Shown: in pieces, positions 45,470 through 52,822 of the stretch
Layout: the number at the start of each line of letters is the position of its first letter
How positions within the stretch are numbered: the first letter of the stretch is position 1
NCBI RefSeq assembly: GCF_028682175.1
Contig: NZ_JANHKS010000002.1
Span: forward strand, 186,001 to 250,000
Length of the DNA: 64,000 nt
Source of the DNA: Pseudomonas putida
GTDB lineage: Bacteria; Pseudomonadota; Gammaproteobacteria; Pseudomonadales; Pseudomonadaceae
Direction: 5' to 3'
Position numbers and translations under genes: made by a program
The notes under the pieces: generated by a model
Seen by the model: only the letters and a program-made list of their open reading frames with translations
The model's database searches: none
Told to the model about the DNA's origin: nothing

Positions 45470-45485
45470 AAGTTCGGAGTTTGCC

Positions 45486-46820
45486 ATGAGCACATCCTCG
45501 ACGGCGTCAGCACAAACAGAAAGCAAGGCGGGGAAAGTTTCCTTCGCCTCCATGGTCGGCTCGGCCGTGGAAAGCTACGACTTCTTCATCTATGGCACCG
45601 CCGCCGCAGGCTGGTTTGGCCAGGTGTTCTTCCATACCACAGAGCCCATCGTCGGCATCCTCGCGGCGTTCGCGACCATGGCCGTGGGCTTCTTCATGCG
45701 CCCCTTGGGTGGCTACCTCGCCGGGCATTTCGGCGACCGCCTGGGGCGCAAGACCGTGTTGCTCTGGTCGCTGCTGGCCATGGGCGGCGCGACCGTCCTG
45801 ATCGGGGCGCTGCCCACCTACGCGCAAGCCGGGGTCATCGCACCGATATTGCTGATTCTGTTGCGCATGATTCAGGGCATCGGTTTCGGTGCCGAGTGGG
45901 GTGGCGCGGTGCTGATGGCCTGCGAACACGCACCGGCCCATCGTCGCGGCTTCTTCGGTGCGGTGCCGCAGATCGGCATTCCCCTGGGTCTGCTGATGGC
46001 CAACGGCGCGTTCCTGCTGTCGGCAGCGCTGTTCGAAGGTGACTGGGTCTGGCGCGCGCCGTTCCTGGCCTCGGTGGTAATGGTGGCCGTGGGTATGTGG
46101 ATTCGGATGAGCGTCAGTGAATCGCCGGAGTTCGAAAAAGCCAAGGCTGAAAACACCCTGGTCAAGCAGCCGGCGTTGCAGGTGATTCGTGAAGACTGGC
46201 GCAAGGTGCTGCAGATCGCCGGCCTGCGTCTGGCCGAAACCGGCGGCTACTACCTGGCGACCAGCTTCATGCTGTCCTACGTGGTGCTCTCGGGCATCGC
46301 CACCAAGCAGAACGTGCTCTGGGGCACCATGATCGGCTCGGCCATCGGCCTGGGCAGCCACCTGTTCTATGGCGCCCTGAGTGACCGCATCGGTCGCAAG
46401 CCGGTGTTCCTGATCGGCTCGCTGTTCACCATCGTGTTCGGCATCCCGATGTTCATGATGATCAATACCGGGATCGTGCCGCTGATCATCGTCGCAGTGG
46501 CCATGGCGCTGATCCTCAGCCACGACCCGATCTTCGCCGTGGAAGCCAGCTGGTTCACCGAACAGTTCCCGGCCAACGTGCGTTCCTCGGGGATTTCCCT
46601 GGGCTACAACTGCGCTTCGCTGGTCGCAGGCACCCTGCCCTTCATCGCCACAGCGTTGTACTCGCAGGTCGGCTGGATGGGCCCGGCCATCCTGTTCAGC
46701 CTGCTGGGCGTGGTCTCGACACTGTGCGCCGTGAAAATGCGCGAAACCGCGCCGGCGGTGGCCAAGGACGTGGCGGTGGTCGAGCGTGCGGTTCCCGTCG
46801 GGAAGCAGGCGTTGCAGTAG
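45486..46820 (+). CDS. MFS transporter, metabolite:H+ symporter (MHS) family
   Basis: A 444-residue, 12-helix carrier. MVGSAVESYDFFIYGTAA, MRPLGGYLAGHFGDRLGRK and RMIQGIGFGAEWGGA are signatures of the MHS family (KgtP, ShiA, ProP) that imports small organic acids. It is the last gene of the transketolase cluster (96 bp after the dehydrogenase) and is followed by a strong terminator. It likely imports the cluster's substrate, which points to a hydroxy acid rather than a neutral sugar. Confidence 0.93.
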   Translation: MSTSSTASAQTESKAGKVSFASMVGSAVESYDFFIYGTAAAGWFGQVFFHTTEPIVGILAAFATMAVGFFMRPLGGYLAGHFGDRLGRKTVLLWSLLAMGGATVLIGALPTYAQAGVIAPILLILLRMIQGIGFGAEWGGAVLMACEHAPAHRRGFFGAVPQIGIPLGLLMANGAFLLSAALFEGDWVWRAPFLASVVMVAVGMWIRMSVSESPEFEKAKAENTLVKQPALQVIREDWRKVLQIAGLRLAETGGYYLATSFMLSYVVLSGIATKQNVLWGTMIGSAIGLGSHLFYGALSDRIGRKPVFLIGSLFTIVFGIPMFMMINTGIVPLIIVAVAMALILSHDPIFAVEASWFTEQFPANVRSSGISLGYNCASLVAGTLPFIATALYSQVGWMGPAILFSLLGVVSTLCAVKMRETAPAVAKDVAVVERAVPVGKQALQ

Positions 46821-46842
46821 GCAGACCAGGGAACACAAGCGG

Positions 46843-46875
46843 GGGCCTGAGCCGGGTGGTTCAGGCCCTTTTTTT
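46843..46875 (+). terminator. Intrinsic terminator of the transketolase cluster
   Basis: GGGCCTGA (46843-46850) pairs perfectly with TCAGGCCC (46861-46868), loop 10 nt, followed by seven T (46869-46875). It lies 22 bp after the transporter stop. Confidence 0.92.
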
Positions 46876-46950
46876 GTCTGGCCGTTACTGGAAACAGGAC
46901 GACGCCCCGCCCTACAATGCTCCGCATCCTCGCCTTGCAGAGCACCCGCA

Positions 46951-47403
46951 ATGCCCGCCTCTCTGATCCGCCCGACCCCTGCACCGCTTTTGGCCCCCGG
47001 TGAAACCGTGGTGCTGTTCGACGGTGTCTGCAAGCTGTGCAATGGCTGGGCGAAATTTCTGATCCGGCATGACCGGCATCATCGCGTCCGCCTGGCCAGC
47101 GTGCAGTCGGCCGAAGGGCAAGCGTTGCTGACGTGGGCAGGGTTGCCAGTGGATGCGTTCGACACCATGGCGGTGATTCGCGGCCGGCATTACTGGGTGC
47201 GCTCGGAGGCGTTCTTCGAAGTGGTGGCGCAATTGCCTGCCGCATGGCGGATACTTGGGCTGCTGCGTGTAGTCCCGCGAGCCCTTCGAGACTGGGCGTA
47301 CGATCGCATTGCCCTGAACCGCTATCGGCTGTTCGGCAAACACGACGTCTGCCTGTTGCCGACAGCGGACCATCAGCGGCGCTTTCTCAAGGCTGGATCG
47401 TGA
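46951..47403 (+). CDS. DCC-family thiol-disulfide oxidoreductase (DUF393)
   Basis: A 150-residue protein with the DxxCxxC motif FDGVCKLCNGW (Cys27, Cys30) and the family pattern SEAFFEVVAQLPAAWRILGLLRVVP and RYRLFGK near the C-terminus. ATG 46951 is used, although its ribosome site is weak. The stop overlaps the start of the DoxX-like gene (GTGA), so the pair is translationally coupled. Function is probably redox-related; the substrate is unknown. Confidence 0.88.
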   Translation: MPASLIRPTPAPLLAPGETVVLFDGVCKLCNGWAKFLIRHDRHHRVRLASVQSAEGQALLTWAGLPVDAFDTMAVIRGRHYWVRSEAFFEVVAQLPAAWRILGLLRVVPRALRDWAYDRIALNRYRLFGKHDVCLLPTADHQRRFLKAGS

Positions 47404-47801
47404 ATGCCCTGCGCCAGGTTCACTGGCTGGCTCGCGGCAGTCTCGCCTTCATGTTTGCCTACCATGGCCTGGTGCCCAAGCTCATCGCCCTGAGCCCCGG
47501 CGAGCAATTACTGTTGCGGGCTCATGGCCTGGAAGGTGCCGCGTGGTTATCGCAAGCAGCTGGCGCGATGGAATTGGTGTGGGCGGCAGTGCTGCTGTTC
47601 TTGCCCAGGCTCTACTGGCCCTTACCGTTGACCGCACTCATCCTGCTGGGCCTGCTGGTGGATGTGGCGACCATGCAGCCATCGATGCTGATCGACGCGT
47701 TCAACCCGGTCACGCTGAATGCGGCAGGCATGGCGTTGTGTGCCATCGCCTGGATTACGCGGGAATCGGTAGGCGGTGACGTGACATCCGCGCGCCAGTG
47801 A
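47400..47801 (+). CDS. DoxX-like integral membrane protein
   Basis: A 133-residue protein with four predicted membrane helices (LARGSLAFMFAYHGLVPKL; AAWLSQAAGAMELVWAAVLLFL; LPLTALILLGLLVDVATM; LNAAGMALCAIAWI). The GTG at 47400 overlaps the upstream stop and has AAGG 8 nt before it. It resembles DoxX/SURF4-type proteins that often partner thiol-redox proteins, in keeping with the coupled DCC gene. Confidence 0.8.
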   Translation: MNALRQVHWLARGSLAFMFAYHGLVPKLIALSPGEQLLLRAHGLEGAAWLSQAAGAMELVWAAVLLFLPRLYWPLPLTALILLGLLVDVATMQPSMLIDAFNPVTLNAAGMALCAIAWITRESVGGDVTSARQ

Positions 47802-47833
47802 TACCCTTCACCGTCACTTCCCAAGGCCGTCAT

Positions 47834-47956
47834 ATGGATATATCGCCTCGTTTGATCATCCACGAATCCGCGCATTGGCGGGTCAACCATCGCATCAACA
47901 GTGCGTTGCCGGGCTATCTGATGCGCGGAAATTTGCGTCTGGCCCCGGTCCCGTAG
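47834..47956 (+). pseudogene. Truncated HIT-family protein remnant
   Basis: An ATG at 47834 reads MDISPRLIIHESAHWRVNHR, then INSALPGYLMRGNLRLAPVP and stop. The first 30 residues match the N-terminus of Pseudomonas HIT (histidine triad) hydrolases, but the HxHxH region is absent. The stop (TAG 47954-47956) lies in a REP element beginning at about 47951. A REP insertion or deletion at its edge has removed the rest of the gene. Confidence 0.65.
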
Positions 47957-48090
47957 CAGCACGGCTTGCTGGCGGGGGCGGTTTCAAGACCGCTCTCGCG
48001 GGCAAGCCCGGCTGCTACATCGTTACTCGGTGCTTCAGGAATTTGCAGTCGACCCCGATCCCGTAGCAGTCCGGCTTGCCGGCGTGGCTG
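47951..48090. repeat. REP elements (paired and single)
   Basis: CCGTAGCAGCACGGCTTGCTGGCGG (in parts; from 47951) and its inverted counterpart CGCGGGCAAGCCCGGCTGCTAC (in parts; about 47998-48018) form a REP pair. A third copy lies near 48060-48086. The remaining bases to 48184 show no gene apart from the upstream region of the hydrolase. Confidence 0.75.
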
Positions 48091-48184
48091 CCTCAGGATC
48101 GCCAACCTAACCTGGAGAATGCAGCGCAGATGACAAGCACCATCGCTGAACGCGAAGAGTTAGCCAGATAACCCAAGGGAAACC

Positions 48185-49078
48185 ATGTTCACATCGCTCA
48201 TATTGAATGGCCAGATCACCACATCCAGTCACCCCGAACTGGCGGTCCCCTGGTGGAGTTTCACCAAGACAGTCCTGGCCGCCACCGCGCTGACGCTGGT
48301 GCGGGACGGGCTGATTGGACTGGACGATCTGCTGCCCGACCAGCCTTTCACACTGCGTCAGTTACTGAGGCATGAAGCGGGCCTGGCGGACTACGGCGAA
48401 CTGGGCGACTATCACGCCGCTGTCGCCAACGGTGAGCCGGCCTGGTCGGCCAGTGAGATGATGGAGCGCCTGGACGGCAGCCGGCTTCGCTATAGCCCCG
48501 GCACCGGTTGGCGCTATTCCAATGTCGGCTACATGCTCGTCGGACGGCTGATTGAGCGGCTGACGGGGCTGACACTTGATGATGCCGTCGCTCAACGGGT
48601 GCTGATGCCGCTGGAGATATCGAATGTCCGCTTCGCAAAAACGCCCGCGGATTTGCAACCGGCGCATATGGGATTCACCACCAGCTACGACCCGGGCTGG
48701 GTGTTTCATGGCCTGCTGATCGGGCCTGTTTCGCAAGCTGCCCTGTGGCTGGACCGACTCTTCACCCATGACCTTCTCCTCATCGCCTTGCTCCGGCAGA
48801 TGCAGACGCCCCGAACCTTGGGCGGCCCGATTCCTGGGCGGCCGTGGGTCGCACCGGGTTATGGCCTGGGCCTGATGCACGGGCCGATTGCCAGCGGAAT
48901 GATATTGTCCGGCCACACAGGCGGCGGGCCTGGGAGCGTCATCGCCGTCAACCGTGCCAGCGAAGGCGGTGCGTCGGCCTGTTGCGCAGTATTCGAGGCA
49001 GGTGGCAGCGAGGGGACAGTGGAACACCGGGTTGCCGAACTGTTGAGTGAAACCCTCCACCAAGCTCCCCGCCCGTAG
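48185..49078 (+). CDS. Beta-lactamase-fold serine hydrolase
   Basis: A 297-residue class C-type hydrolase with catalytic S25-F-T-K28, Y111-S-N113 and H244-T-G246. There is no signal peptide and the SxxK is unusually near the N-terminus, so the product is cytoplasmic and probably an esterase or peptidase rather than an antibiotic-resistance enzyme. The stop codon TAG (49076-49078) is part of a REP sequence, so its C-terminus may have been set by the repeat. Confidence 0.88.
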   Translation: MFTSLILNGQITTSSHPELAVPWWSFTKTVLAATALTLVRDGLIGLDDLLPDQPFTLRQLLRHEAGLADYGELGDYHAAVANGEPAWSASEMMERLDGSRLRYSPGTGWRYSNVGYMLVGRLIERLTGLTLDDAVAQRVLMPLEISNVRFAKTPADLQPAHMGFTTSYDPGWVFHGLLIGPVSQAALWLDRLFTHDLLLIALLRQMQTPRTLGGPIPGRPWVAPGYGLGLMHGPIASGMILSGHTGGGPGSVIAVNRASEGGASACCAVFEAGGSEGTVEHRVAELLSETLHQAPRP

Positions 49079-49161
49079 GAGCGCGCTTGCCCGCGAAAGC
49101 GTTTCATCAGCCCACGAACCGTTGGCAGACACACCGCAGTCGCGGGCAAGCGCGCTCCTAC
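49075..49161. repeat. REPIN (inverted REP pair) after serine hydrolase gene
   Basis: A 21-bp REP at 49075-49095 (GTAGGAGCGCGCTTGCCCGC plus G) is repeated as an exact inverted copy at 49141-49161, with a 45-bp spacer. It is the same type as the outer repeats of the 3356-4145 array. It overlaps the stop codon of the upstream gene. The rest to 49303 holds the upstream region of the next gene only. Confidence 0.88.
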
Positions 49162-49303
49162 ACAGGAAGCCACCCGTCTTTGAAGGCGAACTTCGTTGAA
49201 TTAATCCGCGACATCCCTCTCTCACCTACATATCGAGCAACCTGTGCAGGCCCCATGACGCCCCTGCCGTCACGTTGGACTTTCGAATGAAGGCGTACGC
49301 TCC

Positions 49304-49840
49304 ATGAGTCACATCATCACCCAAGGCTCCAACCTCGACGCACCGACCGACGACGACGCGATCATGTTCGGCTCGTTGAAGGATCGCCTGGACTTCTACC
49401 GCAAGGAAATCCAGTACGAAACCACCATGCTCTCCGGCCGCACCAACGCCTATCTGGGTGCCCAGTCGTTCCTGGTCATTGCCTATTCATCGTCGATGGC
49501 CAACGTCAATCCCGACTGGGGCAACCTCTTCTCACTGGTGGTTTCGGTACTGCTCTCGGTGCTGGGACTGATCACTTCGCTGCATGCCTGGTCAGGGATC
49601 AAGGCGGCGTACGAAATCATCGATCACTGGTACCTCAAGCAGAGTCACCTGTTGGCCAGCCAGCCACGCATGAGCGATGTCTACGACGATTCCCCGCTGT
49701 TCGCCAAACGTGAATCCAACGAGGGCGGCTACCGCGAAGCGCTGAAGTTCTCGATGCGCGCGCCCTGGATTTTCTCCACATTGTGGGTAGTGCTGGGCGG
49801 GTTTTCCGCGTTCATCCATCTCTTCAGCTTCAAGAGCTAG
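49304..49840 (+). CDS. Small membrane protein with three helices, RipA/SLATT-like
   Basis: A 178-residue protein. A charged helix (about 22-45, SLKDRLDFYRKEIQYETTM) precedes two adjacent membrane segments (about 50-65 and 70-95) and a C-terminal one (about 152-175). The layout resembles RipA-family octameric and SLATT-type membrane proteins, some of which are effectors in nucleotide-sensing defence systems. No nucleotide cyclase, SLOG or SMODS gene is adjacent, so that role is unsupported here. Function unknown. Confidence 0.75.
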   Translation: MSHIITQGSNLDAPTDDDAIMFGSLKDRLDFYRKEIQYETTMLSGRTNAYLGAQSFLVIAYSSSMANVNPDWGNLFSLVVSVLLSVLGLITSLHAWSGIKAAYEIIDHWYLKQSHLLASQPRMSDVYDDSPLFAKRESNEGGYREALKFSMRAPWIFSTLWVVLGGFSAFIHLFSFKS

Positions 49841-50157
49841 GCGCCAGGAATCGACCAGCCTGACAGGTCCTCGTTGCCATTGATGTGATAGACCACCGGC
49901 TCCTGGGAAAAGAAGCTCTCAAGACCCTGCATGAACAACCGATGGTCTTCGCTCTCTTCAAAACCCGGCGTGTGATCCTCGAGGGAGCGCCAGCGCACGA
50001 TCAGGTTGAATTGCTCGGGAGTCTCGATCCCCTGCGCCAGCATGTGGCCGCCGTAACCTTCTGCCCGGGTCAGCAGGTGCGCGACCTCGGCAAAGGCATT
50101 CCTGAATGCGTCGATACGATCCTTGTGAACAGGGAGCAGCGCGATTTCGTAAATCAT
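49837..50157 (-). CDS. Antibiotic-biosynthesis-monooxygenase (ABM) domain protein
   Basis: A 106-residue dimeric alpha/beta-barrel protein from the ATG at 50157 (GAGG 6 nt upstream). MIYEIALLPVHKDRIDAF, FNLIVRWRSLEDHTPGF and FFSQEPVVYHI are typical. Family members oxidise quinols or decompose small aromatics without cofactors (YgiN type). It follows the quinone oxidoreductase gene by 40 bp, which suggests joint action on quinones. Its 3' end overlaps the convergent membrane-protein gene by 4 nt. Confidence 0.88.
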   Translation of the reverse strand: MIYEIALLPVHKDRIDAFRNAFAEVAHLLTRAEGYGGHMLAQGIETPEQFNLIVRWRSLEDHTPGFEESEDHRLFMQGLESFFSQEPVVYHINGNEDLSGWSIPGA

Positions 50158-50197
50158 GGTGTGCCTCGTCAATGACGTGAACGGGGGGAGTGAAGGC

Positions 50198-51172
50198 TCA
50201 AGGGATCAGCGATGGCTCGACCGCAATCGCAATCTTGCCTCGCAGGCCGTTGTTGGAACTTTCCAGTCGGGCGTGGGCCAGCGCGATGTCGGCCAGCGAG
50301 TAGACGGCGCCCACATGTGGCCGCAACTGCCCCCGCTCAACCAGTGCGCTGAGTTCATCGAGCTTGCCGCGGTTCTGTCGGGTAAACACGAAGTGATAGC
50401 TCGCGTTCTTGCCCCAGGCCTGAACCAGATTCTGCGGCTGGGCGATGTCCACGATCGACACCACGCGCCCCAGTTGGGCAAGCGCGTCGGGGCTGCGCGA
50501 CAGGGTGTTGCCGCCGATGGTGTCGAACACCACATCAACCCCACGGCCATCGGTTTTGGCCATGATCACGTCGACGTAATCCTCGTTCTCATAGTCGATG
50601 ACCCCATCGGCGCCCAGGCCACGCACGAACTCGGCATTTGCCTCGCGCACGGTGGTAAATACCCTGGCGCCCATGGCTTTCGCCAACTGGATCGCCACAT
50701 GCCCGACCCCGCCCGCGCCGCCGTGGATCAGAACGCTCTCCCCTACCCGCAACGCCGCCCGCACGATCAACGCTTCCCACACCGTGCCGCCCACCAGGCT
50801 CAGGCTGGCTGCTTCAAGATGACTGAGCGACGCAGGTTTTCTCGCGACGATGCTCTGGTCAGCCACGTGATACTCGGCGTAACTGCCTGCCCCTTCGAAT
50901 ATCTGCGGGGTGTACCAGACTTCATCGCCTGGAACGAAAGCCGTCACACCCGGCCCGACCGCTTCGACCACGCCCGAAACGTCGTGCCCGGTGATCGCCG
51001 GCAGCGGTACCAGGTCAGGGTAGTCGCCGCGTCGCACCTGGTAATCCAGCGGGTTGATGGAGGTGGCATGCACCCGGACCAGCACCTGCCCGGCTTGAGG
51101 GACAGGCTTGGGCACGTCGCACAGCTCGAACGAATCAGGCCCGCCAAATGACTTCAGTACCATCGCTTTCAT
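50198..51172 (-). CDS. Zinc-independent MDR oxidoreductase, quinone reductase-like
   Basis: A 324-residue medium-chain reductase from the ATG at 51172; GAGG lies inside the longer in-frame extension to 51187. The GroES-like fold is at about 25-110 ([12 protein letters not shown]), the Rossmann fold at 145-180 ([22 protein letters not shown]). Zinc-binding cysteines are absent, as in QOR-type NADPH:quinone reductases. It is preceded by an ArsR gene and an operator palindrome. Confidence 0.9.
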   Translation of the reverse strand: MKAMVLKSFGGPDSFELCDVPKPVPQAGQVLVRVHATSINPLDYQVRRGDYPDLVPLPAITGHDVSGVVEAVGPGVTAFVPGDEVWYTPQIFEGAGSYAEYHVADQSIVARKPASLSHLEAASLSLVGGTVWEALIVRAALRVGESVLIHGGAGGVGHVAIQLAKAMGARVFTTVREANAEFVRGLGADGVIDYENEDYVDVIMAKTDGRGVDVVFDTIGGNTLSRSPDALAQLGRVVSIVDIAQPQNLVQAWGKNASYHFVFTRQNRGKLDELSALVERGQLRPHVGAVYSLADIALAHARLESSNNGLRGKIAIAVEPSLIP

Positions 51173-51199
51173 GGTGAATCCTCGCATCTAGAATAAGGG

Positions 51200-51219
51200 A
51201 TATCGAGATATCTCGATAT
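51200..51219. promoter_or_regulatory. Perfect 20-bp palindrome, ArsR operator (site 1)
   Basis: ATATCGAGATATCTCGATAT is a perfect palindrome between the ArsR stop and the oxidoreductase start (28 bp upstream of the latter). A near copy occurs upstream of the arsR gene. This implies an internal promoter controlled by the same repressor. Confidence 0.75.
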
Positions 51220-51235
51220 ATTGCGCTAAAAAAAA

Positions 51236-51538
51236 CTACAGGTCTTTCCCTATGACTTCGGCAAGCGCGCCAATGGTGGCTTCGTTGCGCTTGTAGTAGG
51301 TCCACTGACCGATGCGCCGAACCTCGACCAGCCCTGCCCGCTGCAGCGTCGCCAGATAGCCCGACACCGTGGACTGCGACAACCCGATACCTTCCTGAAT
51401 ACTGCTCACGCACACGCCCACCGTGAGAACGTCGCCTTCATCCTGAGGCGGGAAGTTCTTTACGGGATCCTTCAGGCCTTTGAGAATCTGCAGGCGCGTC
51501 GGGTTCGAGAGGGCTTTGAATATTTCGACCAGTTCCAT
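51236..51538 (-). CDS. ArsR-family transcriptional repressor
   Basis: A 100-residue winged-helix protein: MELVEIFKALSNPTRLQILKGL, then IGLSQSTVSGYLATLQRAGLVEVRRIGQWTYYKRNE. Only one cysteine (in VGVCVSS, about residue 43) is present, and no classical metal site is evident. It is probably a sensor of quinones or electrophiles, judging from the QOR and ABM genes downstream. Confidence 0.92.
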   Translation of the reverse strand: MELVEIFKALSNPTRLQILKGLKDPVKNFPPQDEGDVLTVGVCVSSIQEGIGLSQSTVSGYLATLQRAGLVEVRRIGQWTYYKRNEATIGALAEVIGKDL

Positions 51539-51547
51539 GAGCTCAGG

Positions 51548-51567
51548 ATATCGAGATTTACCGATAT
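51548..51567. promoter_or_regulatory. Imperfect copy of the ArsR palindrome (site 2)
   Basis: ATATCGAGATTTACCGATAT lies 10 bp upstream of the arsR start and shares both outer arms with site 1. It is expected to mediate autorepression. Confidence 0.7.
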
Positions 51568-51590
51568 GTCAATGCGTGCTAAACACACGC

Positions 51591-51616
51591 AAAAACGCCC
51601 GGCAATGAGCCGGGCG
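51591..51616 (-). terminator. Intrinsic terminator of the hemerythrin gene
   Basis: On the minus strand CGCCCGGC (51616-51609) pairs with GCCGGGCG (51603-51596), loop 5 nt, followed by TTTTT (51595-51591). It lies 14 bp after the hemerythrin stop and just upstream of the arsR operator. Confidence 0.88.
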
Positions 51617-51629
51617 CGTTGACACCGGT

Positions 51630-52103
51630 TTATGCAGCCAGTCCAGATAACGACGCTTTCTTGTAATCGGCTTTCATGGTTTCCATCTGCGCACCCAGCT
51701 CATCCAGTTTGGCATTGCCGAGCAGCTTTTTGGCCTGGGGAAACATCTCGGTTTCCTCTTCTTCGATATGGTGCTCCAGCAACTCTTTGACCACCTTCAC
51801 CCGACCAGAAAACTCTGGCGTTGCCGGGTCTGTATTCTTGAGATCCGGAAGCACGAGCGAGTCAACTGTACGGTGCTCTTCCTTGGCCTCGTAATACATG
51901 ACGTCCTGCTCTTTGGAACCCGCCTCTTTGAACGCGGGGTAGAGAATCTCTTCCTCCAGCTTGGTGTGAATGGTGATTTCCATCTCTAACTTGGCGAGCA
52001 GATCAGTGCGTTTTTTCACACCCCGCTCCGTGGACTCGCTCAACTGAGTCAGGATGGACTTGACGCGTTCGTGGTCGGCTTTGAGAAGGTCGATGGCGTT
52101 CAT
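51630..52103 (-). CDS. Hemerythrin HHE-domain protein
   Basis: A 157-residue four-helix protein. Iron ligands of the HHE pattern are visible: LLKADHERVKSIL, IHTKLEEEILYPAF, EEHRTVD and LLEHHIEEEETEMFP. AGAGGA precedes the ATG. HHE proteins bind a di-iron site and sense or scavenge oxygen, NO or reactive species. It is monocistronic, with its own terminator. The 266 bp upstream (52104-52369) hold its promoter region and no other gene that I can support. Confidence 0.92.
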   Translation of the reverse strand: MNAIDLLKADHERVKSILTQLSESTERGVKKRTDLLAKLEMEITIHTKLEEEILYPAFKEAGSKEQDVMYYEAKEEHRTVDSLVLPDLKNTDPATPEFSGRVKVVKELLEHHIEEEETEMFPQAKKLLGNAKLDELGAQMETMKADYKKASLSGLAA

Positions 52104-52369
52104 TTTATTTCCTCTGGTAACACGGTAAGCGAACGGGTCTGGATGCCTGTCCTGCCGGTAACTCCAGATATGTTGCAGCGGACGTGCCAGCGAGAGGATA
52201 TGAATTTCCTGCAGTAATTCAGCCGGTTACAGAAAGGCTTGGATAGCGATATCGGGCGTACTGCACGAATCTGCGCGAACGGATAGTGCAAAAGCGCCGC
52301 CATACGCCAGCCGACGTCTCAAAGTGGCATTATCATGGCCCAAGGCAAAAGCTGCCGGACTGTCCCCTC

Positions 52370-52699
52370 CTACAGCACCTCTCGCAGATACCCCTTGATC
52401 ATGTCCAGCGGAGCAGTCATGGAGTCCAGCGTCCGGGCGGCGTGAAACCCTGCCGACAGCCGTTGCAGCTCACGCCCGAGTGGCTTTTCAGCGCCGCCCA
52501 TTGCTTCAAGCGCCATGAGCAGGCACTCGTTGACCTTCTGCTGGATGGCTTCGACATCTCCCCTTTTCAGCAGCAGCTCGAAGACATCGCTCTGGTAGTC
52601 GCCCATGACCAAGTCATCACGCAGAATGGGGCTTTGATCTTCAGTTTCATACGCCAGCTTGTGGCAAAAAAGAGCGACTGTTTCCAGTGCCGACTGCAT
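52370..52699 (-). CDS. Small helical protein of unknown function
   Basis: A 109-residue, mostly helical soluble protein with AAGGA 7 nt before the ATG. I see no known domain. Features include a Cys at 12, an acidic middle and an AMGGAEKPLGRELQRL segment. It is followed downstream by the hemerythrin gene with a 266-bp gap and lies in a run of stress-type genes. Confidence 0.65.
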   Translation of the reverse strand: MQSALETVALFCHKLAYETEDQSPILRDDLVMGDYQSDVFELLLKRGDVEAIQQKVNECLLMALEAMGGAEKPLGRELQRLSAGFHAARTLDSMTAPLDMIKGYLREVL

Positions 52700-52822
52700 A
52701 AATCAGTCCTTACAAAAATCTTTTTTCGGGGTTGAGATGACGCATACGCGCAGGATGCGTCCCCGATTGTATCAGCGCGACCCACGTCTCCCTAGTCCGT
52801 GGGCGGGCCTTGGGGCGTCCAC

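Noticed and set aside
48185..49078. Antibiotic-resistance class C beta-lactamase
   Set aside because: The fold motifs are present but there is no signal peptide and the SxxK lies at residue 25; this fits esterase/peptidase relatives rather than a periplasmic AmpC.
52100..52303. A 67-codon minus-strand frame upstream of hemerythrin
   Set aside because: It overlaps the hemerythrin ribosome site and start, has no initiation signal and lacks any motif.
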